Below are positions 19,801 through 30,819 of a stretch of DNA of 64,000 nucleotides, piece by piece. Position 1 is the first letter of the stretch, and each line of letters opens with the position of its first letter. Below the pieces are notes generated by a model that saw only the letters and a list, made by a program, of their open reading frames with translations, was not told the DNA's origin and searched no databases. The DNA is taken from NCBI GenBank assembly GCA_963970005.1, contig CAXAMN010021113.1:743901-807900 (forward strand), read 5' to 3'. The position numbers were made by a program, and so were the translations under genes. The DNA comes from Durusdinium trenchii. Lineage: Eukaryota > Sar > Dinophyceae > Suessiales > Symbiodiniaceae.

Positions 19801-21547
19801 TGGGACGTTGGACGATCGGATCAGCGTGATCACCGACCAGCTCAGGTGATGCATGGGCTCTCTTTACCCAGTTGGATCGTGCCTGGGGCCGTTGAGGTGG
19901 TTCTTTTGCCATGCGCTAAAATGGACCTCGCTCTTTCGGGTGATGGGTCTGATGTGGTCAGGGGTTTCTATGCATCACGTCAAGGAGAAAGACCCACTGC
20001 CGACATGTAGCTAAGCTTCTAAGCTTCTTTTGCCCAATGCTTGTGGAAACCTGTTCTCTAAGCTTTCCAAATGATACCCGCTTTCCTGTCTCAATTTATA
20101 TAAATACGTCATACGTGCGAGGTGAATTGCTTTCCAAGTGTTTCTTTCCGACTGTGACATGTTTTCAACCACTGAATTGAATGCGAGATGTGAATTTTGG
20201 GCAAGCAGTTTGTTTAACAGAAAACCTCAATCTTACAAATCTGTTGGACAACTGAATCCCTTTGACTCCGGTGTCAAAACTATGTCAAAACGATTTTCAT
20301 GTTGTGTCGACTTTCAGCAGTTCAAGAAGATCCTCCAAAAAGCCTTCACAGTAATAGCAACGTTGATCCACACCCACACGCACACACACACAAACACGCA
20401 CACTTCATCTATACCCAGACACTCCATGGGACTGCTATATTTGCCTAGGTCAATTGATCGGCATATATGGCAATCCCACTTGTCGTGTCTGGGATATACC
20501 TTATATTTGACCGACCAAGCTCGCACCGGATCCCCCACCTTCGTCGTCCCACCAGCTCGCCCAGGCGATGGAGATGCGGAGGTGAATGTGGACGAATTCC
20601 TCGAGGGCTGCATGTTGTTGAAGGGGCACCTTGCCCTTTGTTGGATTCGGTTGGAAGCCATATAGCTCTTAGGTTGGAGGATGTTGGAGGCCATCGCTGA
20701 GTAGGTTGGAGGCCACCCTCGGTCACACGGAGGCTCTTCCGGGTTCTTAGGTTCCTAGACCCGGTGTGTGGTGGGACAGTCTGGTCCAACGACACGAGGG
20801 TCTTACAGCGTTCGCTGTCATGGTGTTCAACACGACATGGTGTTCAACACACACGACCGGCGTGTGGTGAATCGCGCGGAGCCGGATCATCAGGTGTCTT
20901 TGGTCCTTTTGGTGTTCCCCAAGAGCCACATTTGTCCGCATGAGACAAGTGACCGTTGGCAGCACCCTGTTGAAAGGTGTAAGAGACCTTCCACAACATG
21001 GATGAGACCCCAACAACTGATTGATCTCTGAGTCGGGCATTTTGGAATAGAAAGGTCAAGCTGGAATCCAAAGTGTCTCCTTGAACTTTCTTGGTTGTTT
21101 AGGGAGTGCGCTACATACTGTAAGCCAAAACCCAGAAACTGGATAATGATTGGATATGATTGGATGGCAAACACATGGGATCCACGGGCATTGCACCTAA
21201 ATCTCTCAGCCATGCGGCCTTCACGCTTGACTGGAGTTTCTTCCCGAACTATTCATAGAGGACAGCACAATACTCCGATGCCAGGTCTTAAGTATATAGT
21301 GTATATATACTGTACATACCTGGATCTTCCAACTGCACACAATGTCTGCCTTGTCATCCATAAAACCAACCCAAAGGACAGACATTTTGCATAGTTGGAA
21401 GATTCAGACATATATATATATATATATGTTTGTATCGAGGTCAGTCTGTGGCCCATGCGAGGTCACCTCGCCCGTCCTCGCCCTTAGGCCAGCGAGGTCC
21501 ATCGATGTGATCGGCATCAAGAGAGACCTCATGAGACTTCAAGACAG
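16895..21547 (+). CDS. C-terminal exons of a voltage-gated-channel-like protein with EF-hands (partial)
   Basis: Five plus-strand exons: 16895-~17004 (FCQSAIESAERDHELILQNV), 17496-17562 (YFRAVRRLFNQLDRNGDG), 18967-19047 (VSIKEFKQAMKDPSLHAIFD), 20565-20625 (DGDAEVNVDEFLEGCMLLKG), 21488-21547 (ARSIDVIGIKRDLMRLQ). Joining exons 2 and 3 gives a complete EF-hand loop, D-R-N-G-D-G-G-V-S-I-K-E. Exon 4 gives most of a second loop; its first residues and the preceding LF-x-LLD helix must come from a small exon not found between 19048 and 20564. The pattern matches the tail after S6 in dinoflagellate ion-transport channels, with FCQSA being the end of S6. Donors include GC (19048, 20626, 21548) and GA (17563). 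The pore-bearing 5' exons and the stop were not traced. Confidence 0.62.
17028..17100. repeat. Dispersed repeat beginning CTAGTTCGACTATCCCA
   Basis: The segment from CTAGTTCGACTATCCCA through GGTACCCCAGG to TTAACCTCTCTTGGG recurs in degenerate form at 32717-32787 (same order), and in fragments near 40920 and 41088-41108. It is a noncoding interspersed repeat; one copy is intronic in the channel-like gene. Confidence 0.6.
17975..18262. repeat. G/C homopolymer-rich degenerate repeat block
   Basis: Recurring pieces are GTAAGTTAC (three forms), CCCCCCTAGGGGG-type palindromes, G runs of 8-12, and two copies of GG(T)CGGCAGATCGAAG or TTGGCAGATCGAAG. It is intronic within the channel-like gene, and the G runs could fold into quadruplexes. 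Confidence 0.7.
18684..18784. repeat. Inverted-repeat element, family 3 (GTACCGAACCTGAG)
   Basis: CTCCAGTCGCACCGAACCTG on the left and TACCGAACCTGAAGAGGTAC on the right surround a C/G-rich centre. This is a degenerate copy of the family with clearer copies at 22232, 30583 and 56285. Confidence 0.6.
20414..20493. repeat. Inverted-repeat element, family 1
   Basis: An 80-bp copy with ends CCCAGACACTCCATGGGACTG and GTCGTGTCTGGG, sitting between TA-containing flanks (CTATA left, ATATA right) just upstream of exon 20565-20625. A CA/AC microsatellite precedes it at about 20370-20402. Confidence 0.75.
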
Positions 21548-22231
21548 GCCAGGTGTTGGCAGCAGTGTCCTTCGCGTTTTTTGGGGTTGCGGTTGTTTTG
21601 GCGACTGGTGGCAAATTTGGGGGTCAACCCATGGCCTAGCTGGGCTGGTGAACAAGCTGGAAGATGATTGCAACTCGAACCTTGAGCTCGGGTGTGGTTT
21701 TCACAAGATCTAGAGTTGGTGTGTTGTCGGGATTCCCTGCTTGTCGGATCCAATCTTCAGCCGATCATGCCTGGTGACTGTCCTGAGATGAGAAGGTAGT
21801 GTCATGTAGTGTCAAAGCCCCCACCGCCCACCCCAACCACCCAACCCTGTCTATCAGTGTTCTATCAGGGATACCATTTGGTGCCCATGGAACGCCATGG
21901 AAGACAGGGCCCACATGTTCCTTCTCCCTAGCCTTCAAAGACCATCAAAAGAGTTCGGTTGATCGAGTTTTGTAGTCAAACATCCTTAGTGAAGCAATGG
22001 TCGTTTAGGATTTAGGATTCAGACCATTAAAACATCATCATCGTTAAACATGTTTGATTCCCCGAGTCGGGGAGAAGGGATTTCAGGTCATTTCCACCTC
22101 ACGTCACCCTCCACATGTTGGCCCTCCATGACCGGTCGGACCGTGACGACGAAGATCCGACGTCGATGATGAAGATCCGATGGGACGAAAGAGCACAGTG
22201 ATCGACTTGGAACCCCAACGAGCCCATCACC

Positions 22232-22331
22232 GGCTCCAGTCGTACCGAACCTAAGGTTTGGTGGGACTAAGGTGGGTGCCAGGAGGGTCCAGTCATACCG
22301 AACCTGAGGAAGTACGACTGGAGCCCTAGGG
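22232..22331. repeat. Inverted-repeat element, family 3
   Basis: GGCTCCAGTCGTACCGAACC at the left is the inverse of the right end (ACGACTGGAGCC, then CTAGGG). The centre contains GGTGGGACTAAGGTGGGTGCC. About 100 bp, no coding. Confidence 0.8.
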
Positions 22332-22544
22332 TCATGGGTGGCGCATTGGCCAACATGACTGGTGGTTTTGGGTGGTGAGCGGCTCGGCCGATGATCATGT
22401 CACATATTTGCGCCATGGATCTTGTGCGGAGTCGCCACCCCAGTAAACTACCGTTTCACAGTCAGAACCCTTCTGAAGTCCTGAAGTCCTTCAACGATCG
22501 TGGCCCATGACCTCGGAGTCTCACGGTCTAGAGTCCTCCCAATA

Positions 22545-22642
22545 CCCAGACACGACCCATGGGACTGCCATATATGCCGATCAGTTGGGGTGGTTTTGTG
22601 GGTCAATGTAGGTATATATGGCAGTCCCATGGAGTGTATGGG
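22545..22642. repeat. Inverted-repeat element, family 1
   Basis: The ends CCCAGACACGACCCATGGG and GGCAGTCCCATGGAGTGTATG pair. The interior holds the shared GATCAGTTGGGGTGGTTTTG segment and ATATATGGCAGTCCCATGG. Confidence 0.78.
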
Positions 22643-24904
22643 ATATGGAACCTCCGGCCTGGATTGGTCCACGGTCCACGCCCCACGCCCGCTGGGGGGC
22701 GCTCCTTTAACCGGCCAGGATGGATACCTATGTCAACGACGTGAGCGACGTGAAGCGCATCGTGAGCCGACCCCTGAAGATCTCCACACGGTCCTCCTGA
22801 CACCCGAGGGCTGCGGCGGATCGGGTCGGGTCCGGACGAGCCTCCGGACGATGGACCGGCGGTGGAGGTGGTGGGAGGAGAAACGTCGACGTCACCGGCG
22901 AAATGGTCCGATGAGTCACGGCTGAGACCGACGTGGCTTTAGACTGTGGCAGGTGGTGAATGGTGGTGACCTGCCAGTTGTGGGGTGCAGTGCTAGTACG
23001 GCATACGGTATAGAGAAGGAATATGAAGGAATCATGAGTAATGATTGACTCCTGGACCTGAATCATCTCGAGGGATCGGACCCGAATCCTCTGGAGGGGT
23101 TTGGGTTTTCAAATCCCTACTATATCCAACAGTGGGTGCTGGGCCAGGAGGGTTTAACGCCCGAGGAACCCTTGTGGGACAGGAGGCCAAACGGGCAAGT
23201 GGGGTGGCAAATGAGTTCGATTGGCCAAGAAAGACCCAGAAACACCGAGTGAAACCAAGGATAAGCCTGGTCCGGGTCTACCAGCAGCCTCCTGACCCTG
23301 CAAATCCACATACCCTCTCAGAAGGTACTTGGATCTCCATGCCCATGCCTATGTAAAAGATGTAAAAGTGTCTCCAGTCATCTTCTCCATAGGGATGGGT
23401 GGCCTCCTTTCAGCACCGCGTCAAGTCTACTGACTACTGATTCCCCACCTTGTTCTTTCAGACGTTGGAACCGGATTGGCCGCACCGGATGGTGTCCGAC
23501 CGTCGATGCTGAGAAATCGCAGAATGGTTTCACTCCGAAGTCGCTTTCACCAAAGGTGACAGCCCAATCGGCCAGACTCACGACCGATGGATATTTGGGG
23601 CACACAAGATCGCTGACACGGCAAAGCTTGGAGATTTTGACTTCATGCCAGAGATGTTCTTGTCTATGGTTGTCCCACCTTCACAAATCATAATGTGACT
23701 ATATTGGGACCAAAGATTCTCGCGTGCAGGTGAAGTGTAGTGGAGATCCTATGCTTGGAGCGTTTTCAGGATTTTGTTCTGGGACGTCACCCAGTCCCTT
23801 GTGTTTGGCAGCCAACGTGGAGTACATGCGAGTATAGATTGAAAGGATGTTTTCATTCACAAACAGATGATAGACGATAGATGCCTACTGGCACACGGGT
23901 TCTGCTGTGAGTTCTGGCCAGATTGATCGACCCCAATAGGGGGACCCTATGGGGTAATGTCTTATGTCCTTCATGGGTGTCCTTCAGTTTGTGGCTTTCA
24001 ACCGGAGACATGCCGCCTGTTGCCCCCTGCCACTTTCGAGCCGGAGGCCGTGGACTTCAGGTTTCAGGCAGAACTCCTCTTCAGAAGTAACACCAAACCT
24101 GGAGAACAGTTCGAAGAAAGGCAACTAAGAAAGGGAGAACAGTTCGGATGTGGCATTGCACCTTCTTCAAGTTCCTCCAAGTAGATGTGACGCCCCCAAA
24201 ACCCAGAACTTTGGGTCCAGATGTCCATTCACAAGTAAATTCAAAGGATGCCATAGCTCCACGAACGGTGGCAAACCTGCAATAGATGGTGCGGGGTTGA
24301 ACATCTCTGCGCTACCCAACAAAAGGTACCATCAGGTGTAACTAGCTCGAAAATGCGAAAGGACACCCAGGGGCGCAGTTTTCGCCTGGCTTCTTTTGAA
24401 GCAGGGTCAGTGGATTTCGCTGCCCTGAGACCCGAAGTGCTTCGGTTGAACCGCTTTCCCCATGAAAGGCGGGTGGTTTCTCGGAATGGTCAGAACCCTC
24501 AGATGAATACCGGATTCCATTCAACATGTTCTAGGGCATGACTCTGAAAGTGGCAAGTAGTACCATTTATACACTATATATATAATTAATGGTTTTGTAT
24601 AATAAGTATTTGGAATCCAGTGCGGGTATCACCGCAGGTATGTAGTACCTACATACCTACCTCGAGATTTAAACTGTTTTCTTTCGACCCCCACCCCCAT
24701 TCTTAGAAACATCTCGTTGATGTTTGTCATGCCTTGATTGAAAAGCGGTTACCGGTTGGTTCACGGTTGGAGCCTTCGTTCCCAGCTCCGTGTGGTCGGT
24801 TTTGTGTTCTATTCTTCGTTTGGCGTGATGTTCAGCTTCTGAGTTGTTCAACAGACAAGTCGTGTATCTAGAAGGCGAAGAGCAACTGAACAGCAGGAAC
24901 TGAG

Positions 24905-25760
24905 TCCAGAAACATGACAGATACTGGGACAAATGCTAATTCAGAACAGAAAGGGCTTATAGAGAGCCTATAGTGAGATAAGTGGGTGCCCAGACAATGA
25001 ACTCAGTTGTGACCAGGAAGAGTTTGTTGATAGCGGAGGAGTTGAAGGAAAGCCTTAAATTAGGACATTGAGTGGGTATATAAGTGGGAAGAGCTGAATA
25101 AGAGAGGGAGTTTCTCTTGCATTTTGGCTATCTTGTTAATTCTAGTTTTGTTTTTTTCTAAATATTATTGCTGTTTCCTTTACTTGATTCTTAGTAAATA
25201 TTAAATTGATTTGCAGAGGCTGAAAAGAGCTAGGCAGCAACAGAACAATCTGTATATATACATACTGAAACAATAGACCTTAGAGAACTTGCGAAGAACA
25301 GATAGTCCATTCTGAAAGCAGGAAGAACCAAATGAAGGATTGTGTAAATCAATGTACCACAGGAAGCACTGAATACTTACACGAATAGGCGCCGACCAGC
25401 AACTGAAAGCAGCTAGTCAATAGAGGAACTAATTAAGCAGGGGAGCAAGAAGTTGAAGGTTGACAGATGTTGAACAGAGATCAACCACTTTATTTCTTGG
25501 ATACGGCTTGAAACAACTGTCAAGCAGAAAGAGCTAAATGGTTAGTTAACTGGAACATATTTGATCATCTGCAGGAAGAGCCAAGCACTACTCACTACTG
25601 GGACCAACTAGGAAACATTGAAAAAGAACACCTAATGTCCGAAATGAAGTTAGCAGTATATTGCCAGACTGCAGCTTGCGACCGGGCCAGCTAGCTCTTG
25701 TCCATTTGGATGCGCAATGAGTTCTGCAAACACTTAGTTACTGTTTTCTTTCATACATTC
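24905..25760. other. Compositionally distinct purine-rich, AT-rich segment
   Basis: Relative to its GC-rich surroundings this segment is AT-rich and dominated by GAA/GGAAGAGC-type purine words on the plus strand. It contains GGTATATAAGTGGGAAGAG near 25075 and a T-rich stretch (25130-25215) ending TTTGCAG, which resembles a TATA-like box followed by a polypyrimidine tract and acceptor. No protein frame is convincing. It could be an old inserted element or a noncoding transcript locus. Confidence 0.35.
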
Positions 25761-26894
25761 TCCTTATTCTCAAGGATTTTCTTGCTGAAATGACATGGAA
25801 AACCAGCGTTTTCTTCCAGTTCAGTGAACCGATGGCGCTTCGACCCCGCCGTTTGTGTTCGCGGCCGCCTGAGGTCTATGGAACAAAAGTTGAAGGGGCT
25901 AAGCATAGCGTTTGACGTATCCGGTGTACCCATCCGCTTTCCAGGCATTTGTGATGAATCCAACAACAAAAACGATGCAGATAGGTTTTGAAGGCTTCCA
26001 AAGAGCAGACAAATTCGGCCTTTCAACACTGTAATCTAGCCTGTTTGAGGACAGTCGGCGGCCACTTTGTGGATCTCACCTGTGAGGTTTTGGGCTGATC
26101 CTTGCTGTGTACCTTAAACATACCCAGTCAGTGGATACCCTTTAACCTTTTCTGGGGAGTGGTTCCCCCACTAAACGAGCGAAACTGAATTCGAAGGAGT
26201 CAGTAAAAGAACTGAAAAGTGATCTACAATCATACAGTATCTGGGCATCTGGCATGGGTCTTTAGCCCGACCAGCTCCACCATGGGGCCGCGGTCGACCG
26301 ACACCGGTCGGTACGTTTGTCCCGGCTGGTACCAGGACCCACAGCCATCTCCTGCGTCGAGCTGAACCCGGGACGTACGATCTGATCACTCCGTACGCCG
26401 TACGAAGAAACATGATATGTTCAGTCACTTAATAAGTCGTGCAGAGGGCGGGCTCCAACCATCAAACCTGGGAGGGCGAGCCAGGACCTGGGAGCCCAGA
26501 AGCTTCACCAAAGACCTTGGCAACCACTGAACCAGCGAACGCGCAGATTCCCGATCGTGTGTAATGTGGCGTACGCAGCATGGGAGCTGTGTGTTCAAAA
26601 GAGCTGACATGCAGTGGTCCCAGGTGCAGCTATTGTGTGTAGGTAGGTCACCAGGATATGTTTGCTCTCAATCTTTAGCAGTTCAGTATTTGGAACTATG
26701 GGGATTCATGTGGCTAGTATATGTTTCTGAGGCATGTGCACTATCATCTCATATAAGTGGATCTGGTTCAGGGATTCGCAGATTGAAAGTCGTCGTCGGG
26801 TCTGCAACATCTAGAGGGTCCAAAGAAAAGGCTCAGAGACTCTGATGGGACCAGTGTCTACCTGGACCCTACTTCATCGTACCTTCATCGTACC

Positions 26895-27085
26895 TGGATA
26901 AAAACAAACAAACAAAACACACATCTTCCCAAGAAGGTCATCGTCCCAAACAAACAAACAAACACACACATCGTCCCAAGAAGGTCATCGTCCCAAACAA
27001 ACAAACAAANNNNNNNNNNCAAACAAAACACACATCGTCCCAAGAAGGTCATCGTCCCAAACAAACCAAACACACACATCGTACC
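26895..27085. repeat. Minisatellite with assembly gap
   Basis: Units containing CCCAAGAAGGTCATCGTCCC followed by AAACAAACAAACA and CACACATCGT repeat about four times. The run is interrupted by ten N (27010-27019), so the array is probably collapsed in the assembly. Confidence 0.85.
27010..27019. other. Assembly gap (10 N)
   Basis: Ten consecutive N bases inside the AAAC/CATCGT minisatellite. True repeat length is unknown. Confidence 0.99.
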
Positions 27086-27851
27086 TTCTTAAACATCGAA
27101 CTGTTTTGGCCGTCCCAAGTTCAGCTCCATTCTCTCCGGTGAGGCCGGGTTCGAGTCCGCGAGTCCGGCGGTGAGGCGAGGCGGCCGGAAGGAGCCGGGT
27201 TCGCGTGGGGACGGTGTGGGACGGTGACAAGAGAGTTTTCTCGTTGAACACGGGGGGGGTTATAGTGGGTAGCAAGAAGACATCAAAGCATATCTGATAT
27301 CTGACACATCTGAGTCGATAGGTTTAGTCTTTGGAACTACTGGTTGCCACATATTCCCCCTGGTTTATAAAAGCCACCCAGTGGAGCAGAATGAGAGGAA
27401 GCCTGTGAAGGATATGGAAGATTGATTAGAAGCTCCTTGTACAGTCGATGATGTGGCCTGGCTACATCGCCTGCCGCCTGCTCATCCATCTCCGGATCTT
27501 ATAGCAACCCGAAGAACCAATCACCCTTCATAGATCAAGAATCGAGATCAATCACCAACAACCCCCTTGTGGAATTCTTTTCTACGGAGCTTGATGTTAA
27601 TTTTCCTGAGGCCCGACATATGATCATTAAACACAACTACACTTACACCATACTATACCAACTATACCTCCAGCAACGCATGTACCCTTGGTAACTAACC
27701 AAGTATACCATTCATTCACTGTTTCACTAACCTAGCAGACTCACACCAATCAAATTCAGGGTCTTCCCACCACTGGGCGCCAGCTTCTCCGAATTCACAC
27801 CCGTTCCCCCGCCTCTCGGCGCGCCATGGGCTGGCACCATGGGCTGGCACC

Positions 27852-27912
27852 ATGCGGCGTCGCTGGCGGGTCGTGGGCGGCACCAGCTCGGGGGGGCTCT
27901 TAGTTCGGGAAG
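27852..27912 (+). CDS. First exon of a VVGG-GGLLVREG module gene
   Basis: ATG at 27852 opens MRRRWRVVGGTSSGGLLVRE. A GC donor follows at 27913 in phase 1. I recognise the VVGG-x4-GG(I/L)(L/I)VREG start from many Symbiodiniaceae proteins, where it precedes RLATGAVVEE and GWVS segments. The next two segments appear in order on the same strand at 29060 and 31963. The function of the module is unknown to me. This ATG is chosen because it opens the recognised module. Confidence 0.55.
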
Positions 27913-28364
27913 GCACGGCGGTAGTCGGCGGGGCGCGCGGTGGCCATGCGTGGCGCCGTTGGCCACGGCCCGGCCCATTCGGTGCAGCGGGGGGGTTAGG
28001 AACAGGGTAGGAATAGGAATCATCATGAATCATCTTGTTGTTCTTTTGGGGGGACGGAAAGGATTCTGGATAGAAGGGTGAGAACTTGTTGCGGCAGCTT
28101 GTTTTTGTGTGTTTCTGTGCTTGTTGAAGACAGACAGTTTCTGAGCTTTTTAGAGGCAGACGTTGGGATTTACAAACAAAATAATGTATGGAGGAAATAT
28201 GGCTTGGAATTTGGAGAGTATTGTTTTGGGAACTTATAATGCAGGACAAATACATATATTAATATGTTTGTTTTGAGAGGGATTGTTTTCAACAAAGCAA
28301 GTTTGTCTTGACTGCACAATGTGTTTCTTGGTTGGGGTGGATTTGGAGTGTGTCAGTTCTTGTT

Positions 28365-28442
28365 AGTTCCTGTTAGTTCCTGGTTAGTTAGTTCCTGTTA
28401 GTTCCTGTTTGTTTCTGGTTGTTTCCTGTTAGTTCTTGTTTC
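28365..28442. repeat. Tandem GTTAGTTCCT repeat
   Basis: About seven imperfect units of GTTAGTTCCT or GTTTGTTTCTG follow one another. It is a simple intronic minisatellite. Confidence 0.8.
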
Positions 28443-29059
28443 TCAACCCATCCCCTTGCAGCTACCGACCAGTCACTGCGTTGTCGACCATGGCTCTCCG
28501 GGCCTACAGCACCGACTGACGGACTGGTCTCATCCACTCTCCGTGTCAGGTGACCACCTTTGACATCCTTGGACCATGTCTTTCTCCAAACAAACTGGCC
28601 AAAACTTGCCAAAACGGCCTGCCGGTGCCTGCCAGTGGACTTTTGAAAGATGGAGAACGATCCAAGTCTGGTATTCATGTTCCTTGAAGTCCGGTGACGA
28701 CCCAATGGACCGGTCGAGCACAGCGTGCCAGCTCTTAGCTCGGAATCGACCTTGGAAGGTACCCGAGCCTCCAAAGAGACCTTGGAAGGTACCCGGGAGT
28801 TCCGGCTGGGCGTGGATCTGTGAAGTCCAGGCTCTGGACCATAGGGGCATGTTCTGGGACAGATGCCCGACCCGGCTCCCTGTGACCTTAAAGAGGCGAT
28901 GAAATGGCCCTTCGAGCCGACCAAAGGGTTCGTCACCGTCTAAAATCCGCAAAACTGTTGTTTGTTCTTCGCGACCATTCAAACATACCATAATGGTGCT
29001 ATCCCAGAGGCTTCTATATAGAACTTGCCTCACTGCGCATGCGAACACATCAGCTGCAG

Positions 29060-29124
29060 GTGCCGAGTTGACGGCCAAGGCGTTGCCCAACCGCTTGGCT
29101 ACGGGCGCAGTGGTCGAGGCGCCG
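29060..29124 (+). CDS. Second exon of the VVGG module gene (RLATGAVVE)
   Basis: Acceptor CTGCAG|GT at 29059, 65 nt, GT donor at 29125. The reading joins the previous exon in phase to give REGGAELTAKALPNRLATG followed by AVVEAP. This matches the second conserved block of the module. The intron from 27913 to 29059 is 1147 nt and contains an unrelated minus-strand open frame (28530-29090) that I treat as a shadow. Confidence 0.6.
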
Positions 29125-29429
29125 GTGGGGTTTCACCGGGATTGTGTCGAGATCAAGGGGGCCATCAATTCATCACTTCATCACCCATTCACGTAGGTTA
29201 TAACATGGATTTGCATATCAGGGAACCCAAATGTGCATGTTTTTTTTGTTATATAATCACGCCTTTCCAGGTATATAATGTTTGGTTCCTTATAGTATAG
29301 TAAAATCAATGACGATCAATGTCTTCAATTCTTGTTTGCGATGTGTTAACGTTAGATTCTTGGTTATTTGTTTGTCTTGTGTATATAAATACGAATATCG
29401 AGGGCAGAGAGCCGTTGGTCTTACAGGGC

Positions 29430-29545
29430 CGCCCACATGCTCAGCCGCCAGGAGGAGAAGATCGTTGGAGTGACACATGGCGACGACTTCGTCGCATCGT
29501 CCGGCGGTTTCGAAAGGTTCGATCGAGATCGATTGCCTAGGTATG
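29430..29545 (+). pseudogene. Reverse-transcriptase relic with HGDDF motif
   Basis: The plus-strand frame reads MLSRQEEKIVGVTHGDDFVA, then SSGGFERFDRDRL. V-x-H-G-D-D-F is the form the catalytic YVDD box takes in many dinoflagellate copia-like polymerases. Only this short piece survives, with nothing recognisable on either side, so it is called a relic inside an intron. A chance match cannot be excluded. Confidence 0.42.
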
Positions 29546-30087
29546 AGGCAACCATCGAATCCGTTGTTCACGCATTTGTTGTTGAACTGATGTGTTTTGC
29601 TTTTTTTCTACATTAATATATTGACTATCACATATATTGCATATCTATTCTTTTGTTGATGCTAAGGTATATATTCCATATATGTGGAGTGTATTCCAGA
29701 TGGAAAGACCCGTCCTGTGCAGAAGACTCATTCGTTGGGTTCTGCCATGGTTCTACACACTTCAGGAACTATACCTGGAGAATGATCAGTCAGGGTGATG
29801 GATCCAATGCTACTATTCAAAACAGGCAGAGTGGGTTCTAAAACCTGAAGCCCTTCAAACCACCTCGCCACCTCGAAGGGTATTTTGATTGAGTTTCACT
29901 CTCCAACATCAATCCTTAGCACCTTCTCACGGACTGCAAGAAAGAAAGTAGCCCAGACTTGCCCAGATGATCCATATAGCCTACATTCACCACCAGAAAC
30001 AACAAGTCAACACCGAGAACCCTTCGCCTTCGCGACGCGTGCGGGAAGGAATCCAACATGCAGGCCAACATGGATCATTTAGGTTAT

Positions 30088-30204
30088 AGCAGGGGTCACA
30101 AGACGGGGCGGTCTTTAGTCCCATCCAGTGGCTCGTGGATGTGACGACGGGGCACCCAACTCCTTCCTCCGTTCGTTTGGCAGTTCGCTCTGTGACTCCT
30201 GGTA
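30088..30204. repeat. Inverted-repeat element, family 2 (CAGGAGTCACAAAGGGG)
   Basis: The left arm CAGGGGTCACAAGACGGGG and right arm TCTGTGACTCCTGGTAG pair as an inverted repeat. The interior has TCTTTAGTCCCATCCA and GGGGCACCCAACTCC, as in the copies at 46775 and 56035. Diverged copy. Confidence 0.7.
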
Positions 30205-30271
30205 GGGAACTCTTCTTTTGAGCTATCTTGAACAGGCCCTGCTGGTTTGTTTTTCCCGGACCTATTCCCTA

Positions 30272-30381
30272 CAGCTCCAGTCGTACCTCCTCAGGTTCGG
30301 TATGACTGGACCCGACACCCGGGCACCCACCCACCCTAACCGTCCCACCAAACCGAAGCGGTTCGAAAGCGACTGGAGCCC
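30272..30381. repeat. Inverted-repeat element, family 3
   Basis: AGCTCCAGTCGTACCTCCTC on the left and AAGCGACTGGAGCCC on the right. The interior has GGTATGACTGGACCCGACAC and CACCCACCCACCCT, shared with the partial copy near 38545. Confidence 0.72.
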
Positions 30382-30582
30382 ATTCGGATCGTTTGGGACT
30401 CTTCGGCCCGTGGGCCCTCCCTCTTGGGTGGCTGTGTTGGGATGGTCAAGTGACTCAAGCGATTGAAGCGGACGGAGGGTGTGGTTCCAGACCCGAGTGG
30501 TCTGGACCCCTGCGGGTTGAGTGGGGGGGGATTTGGGGGGTCACCGCAATGTCGGGTGTCGGGTTCTGGATTGTTGAACTAT

Positions 30583-30674
30583 GACCAAGTGCCTTCTCAG
30601 AAGGTGATTGGAGCACTGTTATGTAGGTTTTGAGGGTCTAAGTACCTTCTGAGAAGGTACTTGGATCCCTAGGG
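30583..30674. repeat. Inverted-repeat element, family 3 (short form)
   Basis: Two palindromes, CCTTCTCAGAAGG and TACCTTCTGAGAAGGTA, flank GTTTTGAGGGTCTAAG, and the element ends in TTGGATCCCTAGGG. The palindromes are near-perfect. Confidence 0.78.
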
Positions 30675-30819
30675 TGAGAGAAAGAGGACTGGGCTGTCAC
30701 CGTCGTTGTGGGGATCTCCCCTTTTGACTGTGTCGTCAGGGGTCATGATGGCACCCCGTCACTCGAGAACAGCTGCGAGCCCTAAAAGAAAACGCGTGTT
30801 CAAATCTTGAAAAAGGAGC

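Larger units (their letters stand above)
21548..27845. other. Long stretch without a supported exon
   Basis: The 3' end of the channel-like gene may lie here, but no exon could be defended. A GC-rich island near 22720-22930 has open frames on both strands without clear splice sites. Contents: inverted-repeat elements at 22232 and 22545, a palindromic TACCT/AGGTA segment at 24636-24662, a purine-rich AT-rich region at 24905-25760, a repeat block with an assembly gap at 26895-27085, and otherwise unique sequence. Confidence 0.5.

Noticed and set aside
25119..25130. CATTTTGGCT, similar to the middle of the dinoflagellate spliced leader
   Set aside because: Only ten bases match, and the following bases (ATCTTG) differ from the leader end (CAAG). 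Likely chance.
26895..27085. Regularly spaced repeats resembling a CRISPR array
   Set aside because: Units are contiguous and spacers are themselves repeats; there are no cas genes and the genome is eukaryotic.
28530..29090. Minus-strand open frame of 186 codons
   Set aside because: It overlaps the plus-strand RLATGAVVE exon, lacks splice sites and known motifs, and contains a duplicated 20-bp repeat (GACCTTGGAAGGTACCCG) that inflates it.
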